NCBI GenBank assembly: GCA_030549335.1 | Contig: CM060190.1 | Coordinates: 67,036,118 to 67,100,117 of the forward strand | Reading direction: 5' to 3' | Length of the DNA stretch: 64,000 bases | From: Pontederia crassipes | Taxonomy: Eukaryota; Streptophyta; Magnoliopsida; Commelinales; Pontederiaceae | In this document: positions 11,727 through 21,896 of the stretch, in pieces | How positions within the stretch are numbered: position 1 is the stretch's first letter | Layout: every line of letters begins with the position of its first letter | The notes under the pieces: generated by a model | The model's input: only the letters and a program-made list of their open reading frames with translations | What the model was told of the DNA's origin: nothing | The model's database searches: none | Position numbers and translations under genes: made by a program

Positions 11727-14490
11727 CGTGAAGTCAAAGTTGTTGTCCGCCATGCAAGTGTGCAGGGGCATCTAGCACAAGGAGACAACATTCCTAGCCG
11801 CCCTCAAGTTCCATGAAGATCAAAGGACTTCTCCTGTTCCAGAGGAAGTTCAAAAGCTCCTGGCTTTGTACAAGGACATCATGCCCCAGGAGTTATCCAA
11901 GAAGCTTCCTCCCGACCACGCCATTGAATTGGTGCTCGGTGCGCGGCCGCCCGCCATGGGACCATATAGGATGGCACCCCCTGAGTTGGCTGAACTTAGA
12001 AAACAATTGGATGAACTCTTGAAGACAGGATTCATAAGGCCTTCAAAGGCACCTTATGGAGCTCCTGTTTTGTTCCAAAAGAAGCATGATGGCACATTGA
12101 GAATGTGTATTGACTATAGGACTTTGAACAAGTTGACGGTGAAGAACAAATATCATATTCCTTTGATTGAAAATTTGTTTGACAAGTTGGGGAAGGCAAG
12201 GGTCTTCTGAAAGTTGGATCTAATGTCAGGGTATTGGCAAGTGAGGATTGCCAAAGATGATGAAAAGAAGACCACATGTGTTACTCGATATGGAGCATAT
12301 GAGTTTCTTGTTATGCCCTTTGGGCTTACTAATGCACCTGCCACCTTTTGTACTTTGATGAACAAGATCTTTCATCATTTGTTGGATAAATGTGTGGTTG
12401 TTTACTTGGATGATATTGTTATCTATTCTGAGAATCTTGCAGATCATGTCAAACATTTGGAAGAGGTGTTCAAGTTGTTAAGGGAGAATGAAATCTTTGT
12501 GAAGGAAGAGAAGTGCTCCTTTGCTCAACCTGAAGTAATGTTCTTAGATCATCATATCAAGGCTGAAGTCATAAGTATGGACAAGAAAAATGTTCGTGCA
12601 ATTGAAGAATGGCAGCCCCCTTCGAGTGTTCCTGAGTTGAGGTCATTCCTAGAGCTAACCGATTACTATAGGAGATTTGTGGAGGGATATTCCAGGAGGC
12701 CAACACCTCTCACTGATCCCTTGAAAAAGGACAGACCTTGGCATTGGATGGACTCATGCCAAGAGGCCTTTGAAGACCTCAAAGGTGCTATAGTTCGAGA
12801 GCCATGTCTGAGGCTACCCGACTATGACCGACCCTTTGAAGTTCGCACCGACGCATCCGACTTTGCATTAGGAGGTGTCCTTAAGCAAGAAGGTCACCCC
12901 GTGGCCTTTGAAAGCAAGAAGTTCAGCGAGGTGGAGCGCAATTATCCAATGCATGACAAGGAGATGTCGGCCATAGTGCATTGTTTACATACTTGGCGAC
13001 ATTATCTTTTTGGAAGTTCCTTTGTTGTAAAAACTGTTAATGTGGCTACTTCTTACTTTCAAAATCAAAAGAAGTTGACTCCTAAATAGGTGCGATGACA
13101 GAACTTCTTGACCGAGTTTGACTACCAATTGGAGTACAAGGTGGGGCGCACCAACGTAGTTGCGGACGCCCTAAGTCGGAAGGCTCAACTCTCGGCCATG
13201 TGCAGTGTGAAGGGGACTTCCAAGACCAAGTGCGAGAAGGCTTGAGTCATGACTCCAGGGCTGTGGAGATCCTTCGTTTGTTGAACGAGGGAAAGACTCG
13301 AAAGTTTTGGAAGAAGGAGGACCTGCTGTTCGCAACGGGGCGCCGACTGTACGTGCCCCATTGGGAAGGTCTTCGACGTCGCATCCTCAAGGATTGCCAT
13401 GATTCCTTGTGGGTTGTACATTCAGGAATGACCAGGACCTTGTCGTTAGTGGAAGATGACTATTATTTGCCACAAATGCATAGAGGCATATGTGAGGATT
13501 TGCCTCAAATGTCAGCAGGACAAGGTGGAGCAACTCAAACCAACGGGTCTCTTGGAGCCTTTGTCGGTTCCTGAACAGCCATGACAAGTTGTAACCATGG
13601 ACTTCATCAACGTTCTACTAAGATCAGGAGGCTTCGGGTCAATTATGGTGGTAATTGACAAGTTTTCCAAGTACGGAACATTCATCCCAACCCCTAAGCA
13701 TTGTTCGGCCGAGGAGGTGGCCAAACTTTTCGTCAACAACGTGGTGAAGTTGTGGGACATACCTGAGGTAATTGTGAGTGACAGGGATCCTCGCTTTACA
13801 GGTACATTTTGGAGGGAGTTGTTCAAATTCCTGGGGACTGAACTACGCTTCTCAACGGCCTTCCATCCTCAAACGGACGGCCAAACGAAGAGAGCAAATC
13901 ACCTTTTGGAAATCTATCTTCGACACTTTGTGGATGCTAACCAAAAGAATTGGGCAAAGCTTCTTGATATTGCTCAATTCTCCTTCAATATGCAGAGAAG
14001 CGAGGTTACACAAAGGAGTGCATTCGAACTAGTTACTGGTTGGCAACCGGTGACTCCAACAGCCTTGGCAGCAAGGTATGCAAGAAGGTGTCCTGCAACC
14101 TTCAAGGTCGCACATCATTGGCAAGAAACCCTAAAAGAGTCCAAGATAGGAAGAGGAGGCATCTAGGTTGGTGATCAAGTGTTGGTGAAGTTGAGGGCTA
14201 GACAGTTCAAGGCCCTTCGAAACTTGCACCAAGGACTCATGAGAAGATATGAAGGACCTTTCACCATCTTGAAGAGGATAGGCAAGGTGGCCTATCGTGT
14301 CGATCTCCCTACTCGTCTTCGACAGTTGCATCCTGTCTTTCATGTAAGTATGCTGAAGACATACCATGCTGACTTAGAGGAACCAGGACGTGCGATCGAA
14401 GTTCGAAGGTCGGTCAACATCATATCATCTTCCCCGACTACAGGTGAAGGCCAGCAGTTGCCAAGGTCGGCAACGTCTTCAGTGGGGGAG
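11727..14490 (+). mobile_element. pol region (RT, RNase H, integrase) of the outer gypsy element (fossil part)
   Basis: Resumes after the nested insertion. Reverse transcriptase spans about 11860-12450, including the YLDDI catalytic box near 12400, followed by RNase H-type sequence (TDAS motif near 12850) and the connection to integrase. The integrase core lies at about 13597-14030 with the DFI, SDRDPRF and HPQTDGQT blocks typical of gypsy elements. The C-terminal part ends in an HPVFHVS block near 14330. I see no clear chromodomain after it. Broken, with several breaks. Confidence 0.85.
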
Positions 14491-14493
14491 GAA

Positions 14494-15385
14494 TGTCACC
14501 CTCCATGAGTGGAGGACTGCTGGACATGACCGATGGCGACCGGGCGCGCCCTGGGCGCCCAGGTGCACATGGCGGCCATGACCATCCCAGGGATGGGCCG
14601 AGACATCTTAGGGACCAGGCGGAGCTTCTCGGCACTTCTCTATCAAGCAGGAGGCTTGGTGCAGAGACCCAGGCACAGGAGATGGCCGGAGCATATTCGG
14701 GACATGTGACATGGCCGGACGCACATGGCCAGGCGCGCCCGGGCCAATCTGGGGCATGTCGTTCCAGAGCCGATCCAGGCCATCCCAGTGCATCCTCAGA
14801 CATGTGGAAGTAGCAGGCCATCGTCGGATTTGCAGGGGCAAGTGTGAAGGTACCTCAGGTATGTCGACAAGTTTGAAGATGACGGTTATAACCGTCATGT
14901 CCATGGCGGCGACCATGGCTGGCGGGCACAGGGTGGCCGCGCCGGATTTCTGGTGGCCGGAGATGACCAGGAGGTGTCCAAGGATGGAGGAAAGAGATCT
15001 AGATGTTGGAGACTTCAATCAGGATGATGGAAGGCTCCTGACCATTGGATTGAAAGTTGGTAGATTAGGTACTTAAAATTTGAATTTGAATTGTGTTCAT
15101 TTGAATTCAAATCTGGAGCAACAGTTGGTTGACCCTGAGTAGTATAAATATATGTACTCTCCCACATTCTGGGACAAGTGATAATAAAGCCTTTCTTTCC
15201 TCAATAGCCGAGTTCTTCATTGTGTGCATTGTGTGTGTGTGACTTAACTTAAGAAAATAATCTAAGTGTAAATGTGGGCGTGTGAGTGTTCTTCTTGAGT
15301 GAAAAAAAGAAGAGTGCTGTGAGGCTTACTTGAGTGGTTCGAGCAGAGATCATCCAAGGCCGGTTATATCAGATTTCTCTCATGG
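14494..15385 (+). repeat. 3' LTR of the outer gypsy element
   Basis: Begins with TGTCACC directly after a purine-rich polypurine tract (gtgggggaggaa, 14482-14493). It contains a TATA box (gtataaata, near 15142-15150) and an AATAAAG polyadenylation-type signal near 15183. The 3' border is uncertain by about 10 bp because the LTR runs directly into the internal domain of a TRIM element near 15380-15390. The matching 5' LTR would lie outside the window, so its age cannot be measured. Confidence 0.7.
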
Positions 15386-15444
15386 GCTGGGTTCATTTTT
15401 CACATAGTTCAAGTGAACACGCGAGGTAGGCTCTGATATCATTC

Positions 15445-15623
15445 TGTAACACCCCCGGTCCAATCAAGATATTGTTCGCTTTGAGCTTATTGACCCGCAT
15501 GAATTTAAAACGTGTCTTAATAGGTAAAAAGGAATGCCACTTATAAGCTCATGACCTCATTCGTGTTTTGTCCATGTGTGACTAATTTTCTCCCCTTTGG
15601 TCCTTTCACCTTGGGGCCTTACA
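15445..15623 (-). repeat. TRIM LTR copy A
   Basis: TGTAACACCC...CTTACA, 179 bp. It is preceded by a remnant of TRIM internal domain (about 15386-15444) that abuts the gypsy 3' LTR, and followed by only seven bases before copy B. Confidence 0.75.
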
Positions 15624-15630
15624 ATACTTT

Positions 15631-15812
15631 TGTAACACCTCCTTAACTCCGTCAAAATAATGTTCGCTTTGGGTCTTAGGCCCGCACGAATTTAAAACGC
15701 GTCTTGATAGGTGAAGGGGGTAGCTACATATAAGCTCATGACCACCTCTGTGTTTTACCCATATGAAACTATTCATCAAACCATCTTGATCCTTAGGCCT
15801 CAGATCGTTACA
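15631..15812 (-). repeat. TRIM LTR copy B
   Basis: TGTAACACCT...CGTTACA, 182 bp, the most diverged of the five. It is followed by an internal domain (15813-15942) with a pyrimidine-rich start, the complement of a minus-strand polypurine tract, and a PBS-like end. Confidence 0.7.
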
Positions 15813-15942
15813 ATCTTCCCCTCATAAAGATCTTAATGTCCTCGTTGAGCGGGGTCCGTGTTGGCCTATGGCCCGTATTGGCTCGTGGCTCGTGTTTTCC
15901 ACATGGCTCAAGTGAGCACGCGAGGTTAGTTCTGATACCTTT

Positions 15943-16120
15943 TGTAACACTCCCTTAGCTTCATCAAGATATTGTTCGCTTTGGGTCATAGGCCCGCACG
16001 AATTTAAAACGCGTCTTAATAGGTAAAAGGGATGCCACTTATAATCTCATGACCTCCTCCGTGTTTTGTTCATGTGGGACTAATCTTCTCCCCTTTGGTC
16101 CTTTCACCTTGGGACCTTAA
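15943..16120 (-). repeat. TRIM LTR copy C
   Basis: TGTAACACTCC start; the far end is slightly altered. It is followed by an internal domain (16121-16224) that begins with a C-rich run, the complement of a polypurine tract, and ends with the PBS complement. Confidence 0.75.
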
Positions 16121-16224
16121 ATCACCCCCCTAAAGGACTCAATGTCCTCGTTGAATGGCCCGTAGGCCTGGTTAGTTTTCCACATGGTTCAAGTGAGCAC
16201 GCGAGGTAGGCTCTGATACCATTC

Positions 16225-16401
16225 TGTAACACCCCGGTCCAATCAAGATATTGTTTGCTTTGGGCCTATTGGCCCGCACGAATTTAAAATGCGTCTTAAT
16301 AAGTAAAGGGGATGTCACTTATAAATCCATGACCTCCTCCGTATTTTGTCTATGTGGAACTAATCTTCTCTCCTTTGGTCGTTTCACCTTGGAGTCTTAC
16401 A
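16225..16401 (-). repeat. TRIM LTR copy D
   Basis: TGTAACACCCC...CTTACA, 177 bp. Its internal domain (16402-16446, continuing at 21667-21729) is split by the young non-coding LTR element. Confidence 0.75.
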
Positions 16402-16446
16402 ATCACCCTCTCTAAGGGACTCAACATCCTCATTGAGTGGCCCGTG

Positions 16447-17792
16447 TGTCACGCCCCATATGTGCAGGATGTCCCAGGACAAATCCAGTCGTCCCAGAAG
16501 CTTCCTCTGGACATCATATGGCGAGCAGGCCATATGGCCAAAGTATTCTTGAGGAGAAGAAGGCTTTGGGACGTGAAGACTTGGCAAGCAGGACGCCCGG
16601 TATGGCGGGCGCAGCGCACGGCGGACATGTTCGTCCCAGGACGTGTGCAGAACGTCCAGGGGACACATGAGGAGCATTCTGAGGTTCAGGCTTCGAGCAG
16701 GAGGCTTGGCATCACCATCCAGGTGGGATGGGACGGGCAGAATCACCGTGGGACGGTGAGGCCTGCCCGGCGCGCAGGAGGCGCGTACCGAATGCACACT
16801 TTGGCGTTTTGGGGCAGTATCGTCCCAGGATCAAAGTACCTCGTCCCATGCATCCCTCAGGTGGAGGGGAGTCAGGAGAACATCGCCGGCCAGGAGAATT
16901 CTCATGGAGGAGAATTCTGGGACGCTCGAAGTTGCGGAGCGGTGACTAGGCGCACTGCACCAGGACAGGAGGTTCTGGGGCAGTCTGCAGGGCCAAGCAA
17001 GCACAGGTGCACTAACCAGATGGCGAGGAGGTCATCAGGACGCCGAACTCTTGCGGAGAAGACCGGCGGCAGTGCATGGCAGTCATATGCAGTGACTGGC
17101 CAGAAGTCTGGGACGCAGCAGTGAGCGGCTGGGACGCAGTGGCGGGCACCAGTGGCCAGACGGACTTGGCACCTTGGCGGGAAGGCTTGAAGGCGCTCAG
17201 AAGTGTTCCAGAATATTAGAGATGGCGGGAAGGTCATCCAGGGGTTTTGGCTTTGGAGGGAGCATTTGAATTCAAAGGGGAACATTTGAATTCAAATGAA
17301 GGTGGCAGTTACCAGGGAGGTAGTTACACATCCCTCTTGTATATAAATACCCATGTGTTGTAGTCATTTGCATGAAGGGAGTGCCTGATGTATTCAGAAG
17401 GAGTCTGATGTAGTCAGGAGGTGTGTAGTAGTGCAAGTGTGATGTAGTGTAGTGCAGTGGGCAGCAAGTCCTCTGCAGTGCAGTGTAGTGCACAGCAGAG
17501 GGGCAGTGGGTGTTTGAGTGTGGGACGGCCAGATGGGCAGACCTTGGTAGGCTGTTGAGAGCCATTTTGTAAACCAAAGGTCTGTCATCTGGGCGGCAAG
17601 AATTGAGGCTTAATAAAAGAGGCTTTCCCTGTATCTTCTTGTGTGTCTAATGTTGTTCTTATGTGCATGAATTCTGTGGAGTGGTCGAATGCCCTCTGCA
17701 GCGTGTTTCTTGGAGGCTGACTGGACAGGCTCGTCGAGGAGAAGTTCAGTGCCGCACACCCTTACTTCTAGGTGAAAAATAAGGGCGTGACA
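16447..17792 (+). repeat. 5' LTR of the LARD-like element, 1346 bp
   Basis: GC-rich U3; TATA box tatataaata at 17340-17349, an AATAAAA signal near 17613, and an end at GGCGTGACA. The PBS for initiator tRNA-Met begins at 17795. The TATA box and polyadenylation-type signal suggest it could still be transcribed. Confidence 0.9.
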
Positions 17793-20319
17793 AGTGGTAT
17801 CAGAGCCCTGGTTCGAGCAGGAATCTGGGTGCACACCGACAGAACAACGAGATCAGCCACACTTCAACGAAGAAGGAAAGTGCTTTGGCCATGCTTTGGC
17901 CCGAGATAGTGTTCACTCCAGGAGGGCGTGGCACTAGGCAAGGCAGTCCGAGTCACTCAGCAACCCAGGAAGAACAGGAGGTTCTTCCCCTGAGGCGCGC
18001 AGGTCTCAGGACTCAATCCCTGTCCCTTGAAAATGGAAGTTCAAGGGGACACTTGCAGAAGTCGAGGCGCTGGAGGAGCAGGCCACGACCAGCCCTGGTT
18101 CAGGTGGAACCTGGGGCACACTCCCTTGAAGTCTGCATCAACAGTGGCATCCCATGGAGTGGGGTGCCTGGCGGCGGATTTGGTGGGGGAGCAGACCCTC
18201 CAAATGCTGTGGCCACTCGACTTCAGTGGCCAGGACGCAAGGATGCAGCAACCAGAATGTGCAGTGGCCAATTCTGGGGCATGCGTATGCCCTGGATGTG
18301 GCAGCCACATCCACTTCTGGCACATGCGGACGCTGGACGAACAGGATGTTGTGGGGCAACATCTAGTCATCCCCGACTTCGGCCAGGAAGATGTCAGGGT
18401 TATGGCAGGCGGCCATGACTCTGGGGCGCAGGCAGGTGGCCTTGTCCCTGGGACGATGGAGGCAGTCCATGTCCCAGAATCTTCTTCAAGTAAAAGTGGT
18501 GCGGATCATCACTGAAGTCAGCAGACATGACGAGGCGGCTATGTTCCTGGACTATGGCAGACGGCCATGTCCCAGGGACTCCTGCAGGATGTTCGTGTCT
18601 GGGGGTCATGGCAGGCGGCCATGTCCCTGGGATGTTCGTGGCAGACGCATTTCTTGGGACTGATGGCAGGCGGCCATGTCCCAGGATCTGCAGAGGAGTG
18701 CAGATCACAACCGACAGGTCCTGTCTTGGGACTTATGGCAGGAGGCCATGTCCCTGGATTTGCAGAGGAGTGCGGATCAAGGACTTTGTCTTGGGACGTT
18801 GGCAGGAGGCCATGTCCCAGGGTCTGCCGGCAGTGCTCGGTGCAGGCCATGGTGGCCATCGATGAGTGGTGGCCAGGGTGTTGCCCTCGGACAGCAGGGT
18901 AATGCCCACTGATCAGTTCGAGGAGGAACTGGGTCAGGAAGGATCCAAGCAGTGAGATGCGGTATCTTCACTGCCTGGTGCAGTCTGGACAGCAGCCCGG
19001 TGCAGCGGCCATGTCCAGGCCATGGTGCAGGGGCGTGGCGCGTAGGCCACATCCCTAGGACGCTCTCAAGGAGGCTGCGTCCTGATGAAGTCTGCATCGA
19101 CAGTGGCATCCCAAGGAGTGGGGTGTCTGGCGGCGGATTTGGTAGGGGAGCAGACCCACCAGATGCTGTGGCCACTCAGTGGCCAGGACGCAGGGATGCA
19201 GCAACCAGAAGGCACAGTGGCCTATTCTAGGGCATGCGGATGCCCTGGATGTGTCGGCCACATCTCCTTCAGAAGCATGCAGTGCTGAACGAGCAGGACG
19301 TTGTGGGACAACATCTGGGTCGGTAGGAGCAGACTACTGACCATCCCAGACTTCGGCCAAGATGATGTAGAGGGTATGGCAGGCGGCCATGACCTTAGGA
19401 CGCAGGCAGGAGGCCTTGTCCCTGGGACACTAGAGTGCAGTCCATGTCCCAGAATCTTCATCGAGTGGAAGTGGTGCGGTTCATCACTGAAGTCTACAGA
19501 CATGAGGAGGCAGTCGTGTCCCTGGTCCATGGCAGGCGGCCATGTTCCTAGGACTCTTGCGGGATGTTCATGTCTGGGGGCCATGGCAGGCGGCCATGTC
19601 CCTGGGAGGCTCACAGCAAGTGCATGTTTTGGGACCATGGCAGGCGGCCATGTCCCAGGATCTGCAGAGGAGTGCAGATCACAACTGACAGGTCCTGTCT
19701 TGAGACTTATGGCAGGAGGCCATATCCCTGGATTTGCAGAGTAGTGCAGATCATGGAGGACCTTGTCTTGGGACGATGGCAGGAGGTCATGTCCCAGGGT
19801 CTGACTGGCAGTGCGCGGTGCAGACCACAGCGGCCATCGGTGCATGGTGGCCAGGGTGTTGCCCTCGGACAGCAGGGTAATACCCACTGATCAGTTCGAG
19901 GAGGAACCTGATCAGGAGGATTCTGGGCAGTGAGATGTGGCATCTTCACTACCTGGAGCAGTCTGGACAGTGGCCCGGTGCAGCGGCCATGTCCAGGTTA
20001 TGGCGTAGGGGCGTGGCGCGCAGGCCACATCCCTGGGACGCGAGCGAGTAGGCTGTGTCCTAATTAGAAGGAAGGCAGTTCAGCGAGGGTGACATTCTTG
20101 CAGAGGTTCCAAAGTATCTCAGTACAGGGCGAGTAGGTTCTGGAAGGGATGACAGGGAGCAGCAGGTGGCCTTATAATACGAGAAGGTATTAAGGCCATG
20201 TTCAGGAGCGAGGAGGTTCTTGAACGAGTCCAGGTTGAAGGCTTCCTTCAGAGCAGATCCAGACATCGGCGGCACAGTGCAGACATTGCCGGGACGGCAA
20301 TGGTTTGAGTGGGGGAGAA
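17793..20319 (+). mobile_element. non-coding internal domain with ~975-bp tandem duplication and stem-loop array
   Basis: After the PBS the domain consists largely of two diverged tandem units, about 18120-19083 and 19084-20064, offset by 959-978 bp. Each unit holds six copies of a word like atggcaggcggccat, at 18402, 18554, 18608, 18663, 18735 and 18799, and again at 19376, 19529, 19583, 19637, 19709 and 19776. The word can fold into a 5-bp stem (atggc/gccat) with a 5-base loop and is usually followed by gtccc. The long open frames here are by-products of GC-rich repeats. A role as an RNA packaging or dimerisation signal is a guess. Confidence 0.75.
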
Positions 20320-21666
20320 TGTCACGCCCCATATGTGCAGGATGTCCCAGGACAAATCCAGTCGTCCCAGAAGCTTCCTCTGGACATCATATGGCGAGCA
20401 GGCCATATGGCCAAAGTATTCTTGAGGAGAAGAAGGCTTTGGGACGTGAAGACTTGGCAAGCAGGACGCCCGGTATGGCGGGCGCAGCGCACGGCGGACA
20501 TGTTCGTCCCAGGATGTGTGCAGAACGTCCAGGGGACACAGGAGGAGCATTCTGAGGTTCAGGCTTCGAGCAGGAGGCTTGGCATCACCATCCAGGTGGG
20601 ATGGGACGGGCAGAATCACCGTGGGACGGTGAGGCCTGCCCGGCGCGCAGGAGGCGCGTACCGAATGCACACTTTGGCGTTTTGGGGCAGTATCGTCCCA
20701 GGATCAAAGTACCTCGTCCCATGCATCCCTCAGGTGGAGGGGAGTCAGGAGAACATCGCCGGCCAGGAGAATTCTCATGGAGGAGAATTCTGAGACGCTC
20801 GAAGTTGCGGAGCGGTGACTAGGCGCACTGCACCAGGACAGGAGGTTCTGGGGCAGTCTGCAGGGCCAAGCAAGCACAGGTGCACTAACCAGATGGCGAG
20901 GAGGTCATCAGGACGCCGAACTCTTGCGGAGAAGACCGGCGGCAGTGCATGGCAGTCATATGCAGTGACTGGCCAGAAGTCTGGGACGCAGCAGTGAGCG
21001 GCTGGGACGCAGTGGCGGGCACCAGTGGCCAGACGGACTTGGCACCTTGGCGGGAAGGCTTGAAGGCGCTCAGAAGTGTTCCAGAATATTAGAGATGGCG
21101 GGAAGGTCATCCAGGGGTTTTGGCTTTGGAGGGAGCATTTGAATTCAAAGGGGAACATTTGAATTCAAATGAAGGTGGCAGTTACCAGGGAGGTAGTTAC
21201 ACATCCCTCTTGTATATAAATACCCATGTGCTGTAGCCATTTGCATGAAGGGAGTGCCTGATGTATTCAGAAGGAGTCTGATGTAGTCAGGAGGTGTGTA
21301 GTAGTGCAAGTGTGCTGTAGTGTAGTGCAGTGGGCAGCAAGTCCTCTGCAGTGCAGTGTAGTGCACAGCAGAGGGGCAGTGGGTGTTTGAGTGTGGGACG
21401 GCCAGATGGGCAGACCTTGGTAGGCTGTTGAGAGCCATTTTGTAAACCAAAGGTCTGTCATCTGGGCGGCAAGAATTGAGGCTTAATAAAAGAGGCTTTC
21501 CCCTGTATCTTCTTGTGTGTCTAATGTTGTTCTTATGTGCATGAATTCTGTGGAGTGGTCGAATGCCCTCTGCAGCGTGTTTCTTGGAGGCTGACTGGAC
21601 AGGCTCGTCGAGGAGAAGTTCAGTGCCGCACACCCTTACTTCTAGGTGAAAAATAAGGGCGTGACA
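20320..21666 (+). repeat. 3' LTR of the LARD-like element, 1347 bp
   Basis: Almost identical to 16447-17792. It has the same TATA box (about 21213) and polyadenylation-type signal (about 21484) and ends GTGACA, followed by the cgtg flank and the rest of the TRIM internal domain. Confidence 0.9.
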
Positions 21667-21729
21667 CGTGGGCCGGATTCGTTTCCCACATGATTCAAAT
21701 GAGCACGCGAGGTAGGCTCTGATATCTTT

Positions 21730-21896
21730 TGTAACACCCCTTTAGTTTCGTCAAGATATTGTTCGCTTTGAGCCTTAGACCCGCACGAATTTAAAACGCG
21801 TCTTAATAAGTAAAGGAGATGCCACTTATAAGTCCATGACATCCTCCGTGTTTTGTCCATACGAAACTAATCATCCTTTCACCTTGGGGCCTTACA
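21730..21896 (-). repeat. TRIM LTR copy E
   Basis: TGTAACACCCC...CTTACA, 167 bp. This is the last unit of the chain; the sequence after 21896 is unrelated AT-rich DNA. Confidence 0.75.

Larger units (their letters stand above)
1..15385 (+). mobile_element. Ty3/gypsy LTR retrotransposon (chromovirus-like), fossil, 5' end outside window
   Basis: A gypsy-order element read on the plus strand: gag and a protease-like stretch (1-1397), then after a nested insertion (1398-11721) reverse transcriptase and RNase H (11727-13200), integrase (about 13380-14490) and a 3' LTR from 14494. Sequence signs include a CCHC-like knuckle, a protease LVDTG motif, the RT motif YLDDI and an integrase that ends in a PVFHVS block. 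The wording of integrase and RT resembles the Galadriel-type chromoviruses, but the lineage is an inference. The element is broken, with several breaks. It must be older than the nested element, whose LTRs differ by roughly 4 percent by eye. Confidence 0.85.
16447..21666 (+). mobile_element. young non-coding LTR retrotransposon (LARD-like), 5.2 kb
   Basis: Two near-identical LTRs (16447-17792 and 20320-21666) start TGTCACG and end GTGACA. A PBS (tggtatcagagcc, 17795) follows the first and a polypurine tract (gagtgggggagaa, 20307-20319) precedes the second. The flanks share cgtg (16443-16446 and 21667-21670), a likely 4-bp target duplication. By eye I count about six substitutions and one indel between the LTRs (about 0.45 percent), so roughly 0.2 million years at 1.3e-8 per site per year. 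The 2.5-kb internal domain encodes no recognisable gag or pol, so the element would need proteins from another element. LTR start, polypurine tract and GC-rich wording resemble the outer gypsy element, suggesting a gypsy helper. Confidence 0.85.
15386..21896 (-). mobile_element. head-to-tail chain of TRIM-type miniature LTR elements
   Basis: Five related LTRs of about 165-182 bp (15445-15623, 15631-15812, 15943-16120, 16225-16401, 21730-21896) start TGTAACAC and mostly end TTACA on the plus strand. Between them lie short internal domains that end in (a/g)gctctgatacc. Read on the minus strand this is a primer-binding site for initiator tRNA-Met (ggtatcagagc) a few bases after each LTR, so the elements point to the minus strand. 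No coding sequence exists. The last internal domain is split by the LARD at 16447-21666. A TRIM or solo-LTR multimer is the best reading. Confidence 0.75.

Noticed and set aside
16354-17285. Open frames up to 256 codons in the LARD LTR
   Set aside because: The same frames recur in the second LTR copy as expected from identity, and none resembles a known protein.
17885-19890. Many open frames of 70-220 codons on both strands of the LARD internal domain
   Set aside because: They are by-products of a GC-rich tandem duplication, overlap in all frames and show no gag, protease or pol motifs.
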